Below are positions 8,159-15,708 of a stretch of 22,923 bases of DNA, piece by piece; within the stretch, counting starts at the first letter, position 1; each line of letters starts with the position of its first letter. Both the position numbers and the translations under genes were made by a program. The stretch is from positions 1-22,923 of the forward strand of contig CAZFPO010000038.1 in NCBI GenBank assembly GCA_964521105.1, given 5' to 3'. The notes beneath the pieces are model-generated. The model had not been told where the DNA came from. It saw only the letters and a list, made by a program, of their open reading frames with translations, and searched no databases. This DNA comes from JAQUGA01 sp964521105 (GTDB taxonomy: Bacteria > Bacteroidota > Bacteroidia > Bacteroidales > WCHB1-69).

Positions 8159-9673
8159 GATAAATGAATTTTCGGCATCATTGAGCCTTTTATATAAGCT
8201 AAAATAGTCGATAAAACAATTAATATCAACAGGAATTGAATTAACATTGTGTATTTGGGTCGGCAATAAATATTCAGGCAACAAAGCTTGTAATTCAACA
8301 AATAAGTTGTTATTTCCTATTGATAAGTTTTGAACAAAAAGGTGAATTTCTTCGTAACCTACAATATTTTTATATGTAATCGAGATTACATCTTCAATTT
8401 TTAATATTTGACGAACTTTTTTTTCGAGAACTGAGCTATCTATTGGGATATTATCAAAAATAATTTGCTTAAAAACCGACGAAACGGGGATTATCATACC
8501 TTCATCATTAATAAAACCAATTAATTCTGTTTTATATAAAAAGTTATCGTATGGAGAAAAAATATCATCACAAACCCTATCTTCTAATAAATCATTTTCA
8601 AAATTATATAAAGAAGTATAGTTAATATTGTTGTTTTTTAATACCATCTCGCCAATTTCTCCGGCTCGCAACTCATCATTAAAAGAGTTTATTATTGAAA
8701 CTTTATATCCATCAAAAGGCTTACCTAATGAAACAACTTTATCATAAGCTAAAACATAATCAGCACTTTCAATTTCATAAGCAGAAAACAAACCAAAAAT
8801 AAAAGGAGAAAAACCTACATTAAAAATATAAGCATTTGAAGCACATTTTATTATTTTAGAAGCAATCTTTTCAAATAAAAAATCTCCAACTATTAACAAG
8901 TATTTTAATGACCACAACGAAATATCTTCAAAAAAAGGTTCTAACTGTTTTAAAGCATACGGTGTAATGAATGAAAAAGATATTTGATACTCATCAATAA
9001 CCGAATAAGCTGTATATGCTCTGTTTATTTTAGATGGGATAGTAAAAAAACAAGCACCCGACTTCAGCGATAAGAAAAAAGTATAAATTGATAATGGATG
9101 TGAAAAATCAAAAAAAGAAAGGAATTTATCAGAAGAATTAAATTTAAAATTAAAAAATAAAGAAGAATTTATAGAAAGAGAAACATCGTTCCATTTATAT
9201 TGAATAAGTTCGTTTGAATGCCCATAAACATTGCAAAAAGTGAGAAAAAACTCATTATCAGGATAAATATTAAAAAAAAGGATATTATTATCGAAATCGT
9301 CAACATATTCAGTATTAACAAATTCAACATGTTCTGCTAAATCAATCGAATCAACAACGATATCGCTTGAACTTAAAACCAAACGACATTTAGTTTTTTG
9401 TACTAAATTATAATTGTATTCAAAGTCTTTCGAGTTGTCGAGAATCACTAAGGTTTTACCCGATGCCCATATTGAAATAATGGAAGCAAAAGTAGCTAGA
9501 TCATTATTAAAAACTACACCAATAATTTTTTCGTTATAGTACTTTTCATTAACTAAATTATTAATTTGAACAGATTTTGAAAAAAGTTCCGAGTAAGCAT
9601 AAAAAACTCTATCAATACATAATACTGGATTTGAATTATGGGAATTAATATATTCAAAAATATCGATTAACAT
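8153..9673 (-). CDS. ANL-superfamily (AMP-binding-like) protein with degenerate active site
   Basis: A 506-residue protein with the overall length and strand order of an acyl/aryl-CoA ligase or NRPS adenylation domain. Recognisable parts are a 'WASGKTLVILD' segment (69-79, A2-like), 'FFDFSHPLSIYTFFLSLKSG' (187-206, A4-like), 'GKPFDGYKVSIIN' (317-329), 'GEIGEMVLKN' (338-347, A6-like) and a small C-terminal domain. The catalytic motifs are missing: the Ser/Thr/Gly-rich phosphate loop with its lysine is replaced by 'FCNVYGHSNELIQ' (146-158), A5 is 'FNVGFSPF' (284-291), the A7 TGD is 'KTEL' (381-384), the A8 hinge has no GRxD, and the A10 NGK lysine is absent ('IPVDINCFID', 480-489). It is probably a non-catalytic relative, or an enzyme with changed chemistry. 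Divergent from the two-component system, with a TAAATTTG box 18 bases before the ATG. Confidence 0.72.
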   Translation of the reverse strand: MLIDIFEYINSHNSNPVLCIDRVFYAYSELFSKSVQINNLVNEKYYNEKIIGVVFNNDLATFASIISIWASGKTLVILDNSKDFEYNYNLVQKTKCRLVLSSSDIVVDSIDLAEHVEFVNTEYVDDFDNNILFFNIYPDNEFFLTFCNVYGHSNELIQYKWNDVSLSINSSLFFNFKFNSSDKFLSFFDFSHPLSIYTFFLSLKSGACFFTIPSKINRAYTAYSVIDEYQISFSFITPYALKQLEPFFEDISLWSLKYLLIVGDFLFEKIASKIIKCASNAYIFNVGFSPFIFGLFSAYEIESADYVLAYDKVVSLGKPFDGYKVSIINSFNDELRAGEIGEMVLKNNNINYTSLYNFENDLLEDRVCDDIFSPYDNFLYKTELIGFINDEGMIIPVSSVFKQIIFDNIPIDSSVLEKKVRQILKIEDVISITYKNIVGYEEIHLFVQNLSIGNNNLFVELQALLPEYLLPTQIHNVNSIPVDINCFIDYFSLYKRLNDAENSFIL

Positions 9674-9691
9674 TTTATTTTAGATTATTTA

Positions 9692-9699
9692 CAAATTTA
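9692..9699 (-). promoter_or_regulatory. Putative -7 box TAAATTTG for the ANL-like gene
   Basis: TAnnTTTG match 18 bases before the ATG at 9673. A TTG lies about 15 bases upstream, slightly short of the usual spacing. Confidence 0.5.
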
Positions 9700-9812
9700 C
9701 AATTATTAATAAATCAAATGCCGAATTTATTAAAAAATTAGATGCTTTTTTATTATTATAAAACAAAACAAATACTGAATATTAAATTAACCATTATTTA
9801 ATATGAATTTAT

Positions 9813-9820
9813 TATTTTTG
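9813..9820 (+). promoter_or_regulatory. Putative -7 box TATTTTTG for the two-component operon
   Basis: TAnnTTTG match 16 bases before the ATG at 9837. No convincing TTG at -33. Confidence 0.45.
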
Positions 9821-9836
9821 TGAAAAACAAAAAAAA

Positions 9837-10523
9837 ATGGATATTAAAACGATATTATTAGTTGATGACGAAGTTGACATACTGGAATTTTTGACTTATA
9901 ATTTAAAAAAAGAAGGTTTTAATGTATTCACAGCTCAAAATGGCAAAGATGCAATAAAAATTGCAAAAGAAACTAAACCAAATGTAATATTATTAGATGT
10001 TATGATGCCTGAAATGGATGGCATTGAAACATGCTCGGAATTAAGAAATATACCCGAAGTTTCCGATTGTTTTATTGTCTTTTTAACGGCACGTAATGAA
10101 GATTATTCTCAAATTGCAGGTTTAGAGGCTGGTGCTGATGATTATATTAGCAAGCCCATTCGTCCAAAAGTTCTAATAAGTAAAATAAATGCATTATTTA
10201 GAAGAGTAAACAAAGTTCAAAATAAAATTTCAGAAGATAAAATTATTTTAACGGATATTGTAATAGATAAAGAAAAATACATAGTTACTATCCAAAACAA
10301 GGACATTTCTTTACCTAAGAAAGAATTTGAAATTTTAGCAGTTTTAGCATCAAAACCAAACAAAGTATTTCGTAGAGAAGAAATTTTTGCAAAAGTTTGG
10401 AACGATAATGTTATAGTTGGCGACAGAACTATCGATGTGCACGTTCGTAAAATTCGCGAAAAAACAGGATTGGATAATATTAAAACAATAAAAGGAATTG
10501 GCTATAAATACGAAGAAAATTAG
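9837..10523 (+). CDS. OmpR/PhoB-family response regulator
   Basis: A cytoplasmic DNA-binding regulator of 228 residues, the usual length for the family. The receiver domain (1-120) has the acidic pocket 'VDDE' (9-12), the phospho-acceptor Asp54 in 'ILLDVMMPEMDG', Thr84 in 'FLTAR' and Lys106 in 'YISKP'. The winged-helix domain (about 130-228) ends with 'DRTIDVHVRKIREKTG' and 'IKTIKGIGYKYEEN', the classic Trans_reg_C recognition helix and wing. The histidine kinase gene starts 17 bases downstream, so the two form a standard regulator-kinase operon. Sequence style is close to the PhoP/PhoR-like pairs common in Bacteroidota, but the regulon cannot be read here. The nearest candidate targets are its own promoter and the divergent ANL-like gene (inference). 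Confidence 0.95.
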   Translation: MDIKTILLVDDEVDILEFLTYNLKKEGFNVFTAQNGKDAIKIAKETKPNVILLDVMMPEMDGIETCSELRNIPEVSDCFIVFLTARNEDYSQIAGLEAGADDYISKPIRPKVLISKINALFRRVNKVQNKISEDKIILTDIVIDKEKYIVTIQNKDISLPKKEFEILAVLASKPNKVFRREEIFAKVWNDNVIVGDRTIDVHVRKIREKTGLDNIKTIKGIGYKYEEN

Positions 10524-10540
10524 TATTTGACAATATTTTC

Positions 10541-11587
10541 ATGAAAAATTCTAACCCAAAATATATTGCAATTAGTAATTCTTTATTAATAACAATAATT
10601 AGTCTTGCAAGCATAGGTATTTTGCTATATGTAGAGCCTGTTTATGGTATTTGGGTATTATTACCAATTGTACTATTGCAGTTTTTGCTAATATTTTGGA
10701 TATTTTATTATTCACTTCGAAAGTTTATTTACGAAAAAATCAGAATTATTTATAAAAACATACATAACTTCAAAGTAAATAAGGAACAATTTTCACAAAA
10801 ATCATATTCGGATAACGAGTTGTTTGAAAAAGTAAATGAAGAGGTTTTAAAATGGGCTGTTGATAAAAAGATGGAAATTGAAACCTTAAAAAAACTAGAA
10901 CAATTTAGACGAGAGTTTTTGGGCAACGTATCGCATGAGCTTAAAACTCCAATTACAAACATTCAAGGGTACATTCTCACCTTACTCGAAGGAGGAATTG
11001 ACGATGCTGAGATTAATAAAAAATATTTAATTCGAACCGAAAAGAACATCAATCGTATGATTGAAATAGTTAACGATTTAGAAGAAATATCAAAACTTGA
11101 AACGGGTGAACTGAAGTTAAATTACACAAAATTTGATATTGTTCAATTAACAAAAGAGGTTATCGAAATTTTAGAATTGAAAAAAAATGAAGCAAAAGTT
11201 GAGATAAGTTTTGCAGAACAATATTCTCAAATTTTTGTAAATGCCGACCGCGAAAACATCAAAAAAGTGCTAACAAATTTAATCGAAAACTCTATAAAGT
11301 ACAGTAGAACTGAGTTTGGAAAAACCAAAATTAGTTTTTTAGATATGGATGAGTATATTTTAACCGAAATTACCGACAACGGAATTGGAATTGAAGAAGA
11401 TAATATACCTCGTTTATTTGAACGTTTTTTCAGAGTTGATAAAGCACGAACACGTAACACAGGAGGTTCAGGATTAGGATTAGCAATTGTTAAGCACATC
11501 ATCGAAGCACATCATCAAACAATAAATGTACGAAGCACAATAGGTATAGGGAGCACTTTTGCCTTTACGCTTAAAAAGGGGATGTAG
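10541..11587 (+). CDS. Compact two-TM sensor histidine kinase
   Basis: A membrane histidine kinase of 348 residues. Two N-terminal helices (about 10-31 and 37-58) are joined by a loop of only about six residues ('EPVYG'), so there is no extracellular sensing domain. A linker (60-120) follows, then HisKA with phospho-acceptor His132 in 'FLGNVSHELKTPITN'. HATPase_c has the N box 'NLIENSIKYS' (246-255), G1 'DNGIGI' (279-284), the F box 'LFERFFRVD' (292-300) and G2 'GGSGLGLAIVKH' (308-319), all intact. It should phosphorylate the regulator encoded just upstream. Signals probably come from inside the membrane or from partner proteins, as proposed for other kinases with tiny loops (inference). The 3' end overlaps the convergent MORN-variant gene by 17 bases. 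Confidence 0.94.
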   Translation: MKNSNPKYIAISNSLLITIISLASIGILLYVEPVYGIWVLLPIVLLQFLLIFWIFYYSLRKFIYEKIRIIYKNIHNFKVNKEQFSQKSYSDNELFEKVNEEVLKWAVDKKMEIETLKKLEQFRREFLGNVSHELKTPITNIQGYILTLLEGGIDDAEINKKYLIRTEKNINRMIEIVNDLEEISKLETGELKLNYTKFDIVQLTKEVIEILELKKNEAKVEISFAEQYSQIFVNADRENIKKVLTNLIENSIKYSRTEFGKTKISFLDMDEYILTEITDNGIGIEEDNIPRLFERFFRVDKARTRNTGGSGLGLAIVKHIIEAHHQTINVRSTIGIGSTFAFTLKKGM

Positions 11588-12911
11588 TTTTTGGAGCTTT
11601 ATCTTTTATTTTTTTGTCCTTTTCAACATTTACAATTTCTCTAACTTTCACACCGCCCTTATATTCAACCTGTAAAACAATTTTACCCTCCGAATTCCAA
11701 TTGGTCCATATTCCCTCTTTTATTTTATTGTAAAATGTTCCTTCACTTGCTTTTTTGCCATTTGGATAATACTCCGCCCACTTACCATTGGGTTTATCTT
11801 CAAAAAAAGCTTGATCACGCATTCTAGCTCCACGATTATCATAAAATGTCCAAATTCCTTGCTTTTTACCTTTTACATAAGGTCCTTCATTTAATTTTTT
11901 CCCAAGTTCTGACCACTCCGTCCACTTTCCTTCTTTAAAATCATCTTTATAGTTACCCTCCTCTTTTTTCTTTCCATTAGCATACCAATAGGTCGATTTG
12001 CCGTTTTTCAATCCTTTTATATAATGATTTATATACTTTTTTTGTCCTTCATAAAACCAGCCCTTCCACTCACCATCCATCATTCCAATTTTGAATGTTC
12101 CCTGATCTTGCATTGTTCCATTTTTATACCATTGAGTCCAAATTCCGTTTTCACGATCATTAACAAACGAACCTTCACGCTGTTTTTTTCCATCTTCGTA
12201 AAATGCTTGCCACAAACCGTTCCTAGAACCTTTATAATACTCTCCCCTTTTCCAAAGCTTTCCATTTTCGTAAAAATAGACCCATTTACCATGTAATGCA
12301 CCCGCTAAAAAAGTGCCTCTACTAGCTATGTTTCCATTTTCATGATAATAAATCCAAACACTGTCTTGTAAATCGTTTGAAGTTTTTCCTTCCATTTCCT
12401 TGTTCCCATTTTTAAACCACCAAATGGCATATCCATCTAATTTATCATTCACATAATTTCCTTCAAACATTAACTGTCCATTATCGTGGTATTCACGAAC
12501 TAGCCCTTCAACTTTATCATCAACGTAAGTACAAAGTTTTGACAACGTGTCATTTTTATGCCAAAATTTCCATTCCCCAACTTTTTTTCGATCAATTTTA
12601 CTACCTATAGACTCTCTATTTCCGTTTGCATGCCAACTTTTAAAAGGACCATTTTCTTCATTACATTCTATCATAAGTTGCCCATTATCAAACCAATATT
12701 TCCATAATCCAATTTTTAAACCATCTTTGTATTCTCCCTCGGCAATTTTTTGTCCGTTCTTTTCCCAAAACTGCCATTTACCAGTTTCTTTTCCATTTAT
12801 TGCATAACCTTCACTTCGCTTATTACCATTTAACCATTTGTTTGTAACTAAATTTTGAGCCGATGCTATTTGGCAAATAATAAATAAAATAACAAAAAGA
12901 ATTTGTTTCAT
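11571..12911 (-). CDS. Secreted protein of about 16 MORN-variant (YwqK-type) repeats
   Basis: A 446-residue protein with a signal peptide (MKQILFVILFIICQIASA, cut before Gln19). From residue 20 to about 425 it consists of roughly 16 tandem repeats of 21-25 residues. Each has a G.W..W..NG core, for example 'GKWQFWEKNG', 'GLWKYWFDNG', 'GIWTQWYKNG' and 'GKWAEYYPNG', followed by '...EG.Y..G...'. The third repeat is shortened, and some cores are degenerate ('SVWIYYHENG'). The tail is lysine-rich ('VEKDKKIKDKAPKTTSPF'). Such repeats match MORN_2/YwqK families; no biochemical role can be inferred, though beta-hairpin repeats of this kind suggest a binding scaffold in the envelope. It is a longer relative of the lipoprotein at 4123-4578. 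No exact TAnnTTTG box was found upstream. It overlaps the kinase gene tail to tail by 17 bases. Confidence 0.88.
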   Translation of the reverse strand: MKQILFVILFIICQIASAQNLVTNKWLNGNKRSEGYAINGKETGKWQFWEKNGQKIAEGEYKDGLKIGLWKYWFDNGQLMIECNEENGPFKSWHANGNRESIGSKIDRKKVGEWKFWHKNDTLSKLCTYVDDKVEGLVREYHDNGQLMFEGNYVNDKLDGYAIWWFKNGNKEMEGKTSNDLQDSVWIYYHENGNIASRGTFLAGALHGKWVYFYENGKLWKRGEYYKGSRNGLWQAFYEDGKKQREGSFVNDRENGIWTQWYKNGTMQDQGTFKIGMMDGEWKGWFYEGQKKYINHYIKGLKNGKSTYWYANGKKKEEGNYKDDFKEGKWTEWSELGKKLNEGPYVKGKKQGIWTFYDNRGARMRDQAFFEDKPNGKWAEYYPNGKKASEGTFYNKIKEGIWTNWNSEGKIVLQVEYKGGVKVREIVNVEKDKKIKDKAPKTTSPF

Positions 12912-13001
12912 ATTGCGTAATAATAAATTTAAGCTATAAAATTAAAAAAATATAAGCACACCTATCTATTAAAAAATTAAAAAAATGAATGATATAACAT
13001 T

Positions 13002-13031
13002 TTGGTAATCGCATCAAATTAACTAACTTTG
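13002..13031 (+). promoter_or_regulatory. Strong Bacteroidota-type promoter of the glycosyltransferase operon
   Basis: TTTG at 13001-13004, then 19 bases, then TAACTTTG at 13024-13031: a full match to the -33/-7 consensus. The expected start of transcription is about 13035-13040, giving a leader of about 30 bases before ATG 13071. Confidence 0.75.
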
Positions 13032-13070
13032 CAATTGTTGATTATAAGTTACGTTTAATGAACTAAATTT

Positions 13071-14015
13071 ATGAACATAAATCATAACAAATTAATTTCT
13101 ATTGTAGTTCCTGTTTATAACGAATTTGAGAACATTGAATTGTTTTATCAAAACATTACAAACGAGTTTAAACCAATAAATTATGAATTTGAGTTGATTT
13201 ATGTAAATGATGGAAGTAATGATAATTCAGATTTGCAAATTTCCAAACTTACCGAATCAGATAGTCGGATAAAAGCCATCCATTTTACCCGAAACTTTGG
13301 TCAACAAGCTGCTTTAATAGCTGGAATTTCTTCAGCAAAAGGAGACGCAGTTATTACGATGGATTGTGATTTGCAAGACCCCATAGAGCTTATTCCTCAA
13401 ATGTTATCAAAATGGGAAGAAGGGTTTCAAATTGTTTATGCTCGCCGAACAAAACGACAAGATTCTTTTTTTAAAAAAATTTCGGCATCTATTTATTATA
13501 AATTATTGAAACAATTTTCTGAAGTAAAAATACCAACCAATATAGGCGAATTCCGATTGATTGACCGTTGTATTATTCACGATTTGGATAAAGCATCTAT
13601 TCATACTGGTTATCTTAGAGGCATGATAGCATGGTTAGGGTATGGATATGCAATTATTGATTTTGAACGACCTAACCGCAAGCATGGCAAATCGGGTTTT
13701 AATTTATTAAAAATGATACGCTTAGCCATGTCAGGAATATTGAATTTTTCATTAATTCCTTTACGAATTGGACTTTTTATTGGAATCTTTACTATTATTT
13801 CAGGTATCATTTTTTTGATTTATTTGCTTATAAATTTTATTGTTTTCGACCAATTTTACAAACTTCTAGAGTGGTTAGCAGTTACCACTTATATTTTTAT
13901 TGGATTCTTGTTTGTATTAATTTGGATAATTTCCGAATATATTGGAAAAATTTATAAAAGTAATGCCGGCATGCCTACATACGTTATCCGCAAAAAAGAA
14001 AACATTCCATCATAA
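13071..14015 (+). CDS. Membrane-anchored family 2 glycosyltransferase (polyprenyl-phosphate sugar transferase type)
   Basis: A 314-residue GT-A enzyme of the DPM1/GtrB/ArnC type, which moves a sugar from a nucleotide donor to a polyprenyl phosphate on the inner face of the membrane. Motifs are 'SIVVPVYNEFENI' (10-22), 'YVNDGSND' (44-51), 'FTRNFGQQAALIAG' (72-85), the metal-binding 'DCDLQD' (98-103) and 'GEFRLIDR' (159-166). The C-terminus has two transmembrane helices (about 232-256 and 266-289), as in GtrB. Which sugar is used cannot be told. The stop TAA and the ATG of the next glycosyltransferase share one base (14015), so the two are translationally coupled and probably work on the same surface glycan or glycolipid. 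Confidence 0.92.
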   Translation: MNINHNKLISIVVPVYNEFENIELFYQNITNEFKPINYEFELIYVNDGSNDNSDLQISKLTESDSRIKAIHFTRNFGQQAALIAGISSAKGDAVITMDCDLQDPIELIPQMLSKWEEGFQIVYARRTKRQDSFFKKISASIYYKLLKQFSEVKIPTNIGEFRLIDRCIIHDLDKASIHTGYLRGMIAWLGYGYAIIDFERPNRKHGKSGFNLLKMIRLAMSGILNFSLIPLRIGLFIGIFTIISGIIFLIYLLINFIVFDQFYKLLEWLAVTTYIFIGFLFVLIWIISEYIGKIYKSNAGMPTYVIRKKENIPS

Positions 14016-15181
14016 TGTCTGTATTAAAACTTTTAGTGTTATCATACGAGTATCCACCATTAGGTGGTGGAGGCGGAATAATGATTAAAAACCTAATTCA
14101 AAGATTAAATACTAATGATTTTAAAACAACTATAATTACTACTTGGTATGAAAATTTACCCGAATATGAAATTGTAAATGAAGTTGAAATTCATCGAGTT
14201 AAATCGCTCCGCAAAAAAGAGTGGCAGTCAAATCCTATAGAAATGCTATCATGGGTAAATAAGACAAAACAAAAAGCCGAAGAAATTATTTCGAACTCAA
14301 CATTTGATTTAGTAATTTCAAATTTTGTTGTACCTGGGGGTTTGGTTGCTTATTTTTTACGCAAAAAATTCAATTTACCATATATATGCATTTCTCATGG
14401 TCACGATATTCCTTGGGTTAAACCATACTCACTTTACCCCTTATTTTTTATTACCCAATGGAAAATTAAAAAAATAATTAAAAATTCAAAAGGTACCATT
14501 ACATTAAGTGACGAATTAAAAACCAATGCGATAAAATTTATTGGACAGCCATACCAACATTTAATTCATAAAATTCCAAATGGTTATGATCACGAAATTT
14601 TTCATCCAAGAGTAAAAGCAACTAATGAAATTCCCAAATTACTTTTTGTTGGTCGCTTAGTATCACAAAAAGGAATAAAAACGTTATTAAAAATTGCACG
14701 AGATTTAAAACAACAAATCCAATTTGAGCTTATCATTGTAGGCGATGGTCCCAAAAGAAAATACATGGAAAATTTTTGTAAAAAAAATAGTTTGTATCCA
14801 GAATGTGTATTTTTAGGAAAAATTAATCAAAATGAATTAGCCGAAATATATGCAAATTCCAATTTACTAATAGCACCATCTATTAGTGAAGGAATGTCGT
14901 TAAGTATAATTGAAGCAATAGGATGCAATTTACACGTAGTAACATCAGAAGTTAGTGGAGTAACGGAAATAGTAAACAGTACTGAAAAGGGATTTATTGT
15001 GAAGCGAAACAACTATAAAGATTTTACAAATTACATTTTTTATTATTTAAATATTAACCATTGTTGCAAATTAAATGTTAATTCCTGCAATAATATTTCT
15101 TATCAAAAATTAGAAAATTGGGAAATAATTGCTAATAAATATACAAATTTCTTAAATAATCTTAACTTAGAGAACAAGTAA
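14015..15181 (+). CDS. Family 4 glycosyltransferase
   Basis: A cytoplasmic or membrane-associated retaining GT-B enzyme of 388 residues. The N-terminal donor/acceptor domain starts 'LVLSYEYPPLGGGGG' (7-21) and has 'SHGHDIPWV' (127-135). The C-terminal nucleotide-sugar domain has 'NGYDHEIFHP' (189-198), 'LLFVGRLVSQKG' (209-220; the Arg214 and Lys219 typical of GT4), 'IVGDGPKR' (241-248) and the EX7E acidic motif in 'SEGMSLSIIEAIG' (291-303; Glu292 and Glu300). It overlaps the preceding GT2 gene by one base. Substrates unknown; assembly of a surface polysaccharide, glycolipid or protein glycan is likely from the pairing. An AT-rich hairpin follows the stop. Confidence 0.93.
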   Translation: MSVLKLLVLSYEYPPLGGGGGIMIKNLIQRLNTNDFKTTIITTWYENLPEYEIVNEVEIHRVKSLRKKEWQSNPIEMLSWVNKTKQKAEEIISNSTFDLVISNFVVPGGLVAYFLRKKFNLPYICISHGHDIPWVKPYSLYPLFFITQWKIKKIIKNSKGTITLSDELKTNAIKFIGQPYQHLIHKIPNGYDHEIFHPRVKATNEIPKLLFVGRLVSQKGIKTLLKIARDLKQQIQFELIIVGDGPKRKYMENFCKKNSLYPECVFLGKINQNELAEIYANSNLLIAPSISEGMSLSIIEAIGCNLHVVTSEVSGVTEIVNSTEKGFIVKRNNYKDFTNYIFYYLNINHCCKLNVNSCNNISYQKLENWEIIANKYTNFLNNLNLENK

Positions 15182-15211
15182 AAATTTTATTTATCTGATT
15201 TTCAATATTAT

Positions 15212-15255
15212 AAAAGATTTTTTAAATAATTTTCCAAAATAAAAATCTTTTTTTA
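15212..15255 (+). terminator. AT-rich hairpin with T run after the glycosyltransferase operon
   Basis: AAAAGATTTTT (15212-15222) pairs with AAAAATCTTTT (15241-15251) around an 18-base loop and is followed by more T. The stem is long but nearly all A-T, so termination strength is doubtful. Confidence 0.45.
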
Positions 15256-15276
15256 TTTTGGTTTATATTTTTTTTA

Positions 15277-15284
15277 TATCTTTG
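15277..15284 (+). promoter_or_regulatory. -7 box TATCTTTG of the ArsR-type regulator gene
   Basis: A perfect TATCTTTG, 59 bases before ATG 15344. A TTTG at 15257-15260 lies 16 bases upstream and could serve as the -33 box. Confidence 0.65.
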
Positions 15285-15343
15285 TAAACATATATTAATT
15301 ATTGAATCAAGAGTTAGAATAATTTTATTAAAATTAAAAAATC

Positions 15344-15637
15344 ATGACAGAAATTATTGACCTAGAAAAATTAGATTTAGCTGCTAGTAAATTAAGAGCT
15401 ATTGCACACCCAGTTAGAATAGGCATCCTTAGCATTCTTGCTGAAGATACACGTTTAAGCGTAACCGAAATCTATACCCGTTTATCAATTGAGCAAGCGG
15501 CTGCTTCTCATCATTTAAACATCTTAAAAGGAAAAGGTTTATTATCCGCTCGTCGTAACGGTAAAAAGATTTTCTACACATTGAAACAAGATAATGTAAA
15601 CAAACTTATCGATTGTATTAATCGTTGTGGAGAATAA
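15344..15637 (+). CDS. ArsR-family winged-helix transcriptional regulator
   Basis: A 97-residue DNA-binding protein, the normal size for ArsR/SmtB regulators. The helix-turn-helix is visible as 'LRAIAHPVRIGILSIL' (17-32), 'LSVTEIYTRLSIEQAAASHH' (38-57) and 'LNILKGKGLLSARRNGKKIF' (58-77). The classic metal-site ELCVCDL motif of helix 3 is absent. Two cysteines near the C-terminus (Cys91 and Cys95 in 'DCINRCGE') could bind metal or respond to redox or sulfur species, but that is only a possibility. It has its own promoter (15277-15284) and a good terminator (15657-15688), so it is a single-gene unit. Arg codons are largely CGT, unlike the AGA/CGA-rich neighbours, suggesting stronger expression. 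Target unknown. Confidence 0.9.
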   Translation: MTEIIDLEKLDLAASKLRAIAHPVRIGILSILAEDTRLSVTEIYTRLSIEQAAASHHLNILKGKGLLSARRNGKKIFYTLKQDNVNKLIDCINRCGE

Positions 15638-15656
15638 CATTTCTTTTAGATTATTT

Positions 15657-15688
15657 AAAGCCTTTTCTTAATCGAAAAGGCTTTTTTT
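15657..15688 (+). terminator. Rho-independent terminator after the ArsR-type gene
   Basis: AAAGCCTTTTC (15657-15667) and GAAAAGGCTTT (15674-15684) form an 11-pair stem with a 6-base loop, followed by TTTT. It lies 19 bases after the stop. Confidence 0.9.
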
Positions 15689-15691
15689 ATT

Positions 15692-15699
15692 TATTTTTG
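15692..15699 (+). promoter_or_regulatory. Putative -7 box TATTTTTG for mqnB-mqnD-hldD
   Basis: TAnnTTTG match directly after the terminator T run and only 9 bases before ATG 15709, which would leave a leader of just a few bases. No TTG was seen at -33. Confidence 0.4.
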
Positions 15700-15708
15700 T
15701 TGAAAAAA

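Noticed and set aside
8153..9673. Active long-chain acyl-CoA ligase or NRPS adenylation enzyme
   Set aside because: The phosphate loop, A7 Asp and A10 Lys motifs are not present, and there are no carrier protein or condensation genes nearby.
12024..12296. Open frame opposite the MORN-variant gene
   Set aside because: Repetitive coding sequence leaves long open frames on the other strand. It has no start signal or recognisable domain.
15182..15343. Riboswitch or small RNA gene in the AT-rich gap
   Set aside because: Only an A-T hairpin and promoter elements are visible. No conserved riboswitch core was recognised.
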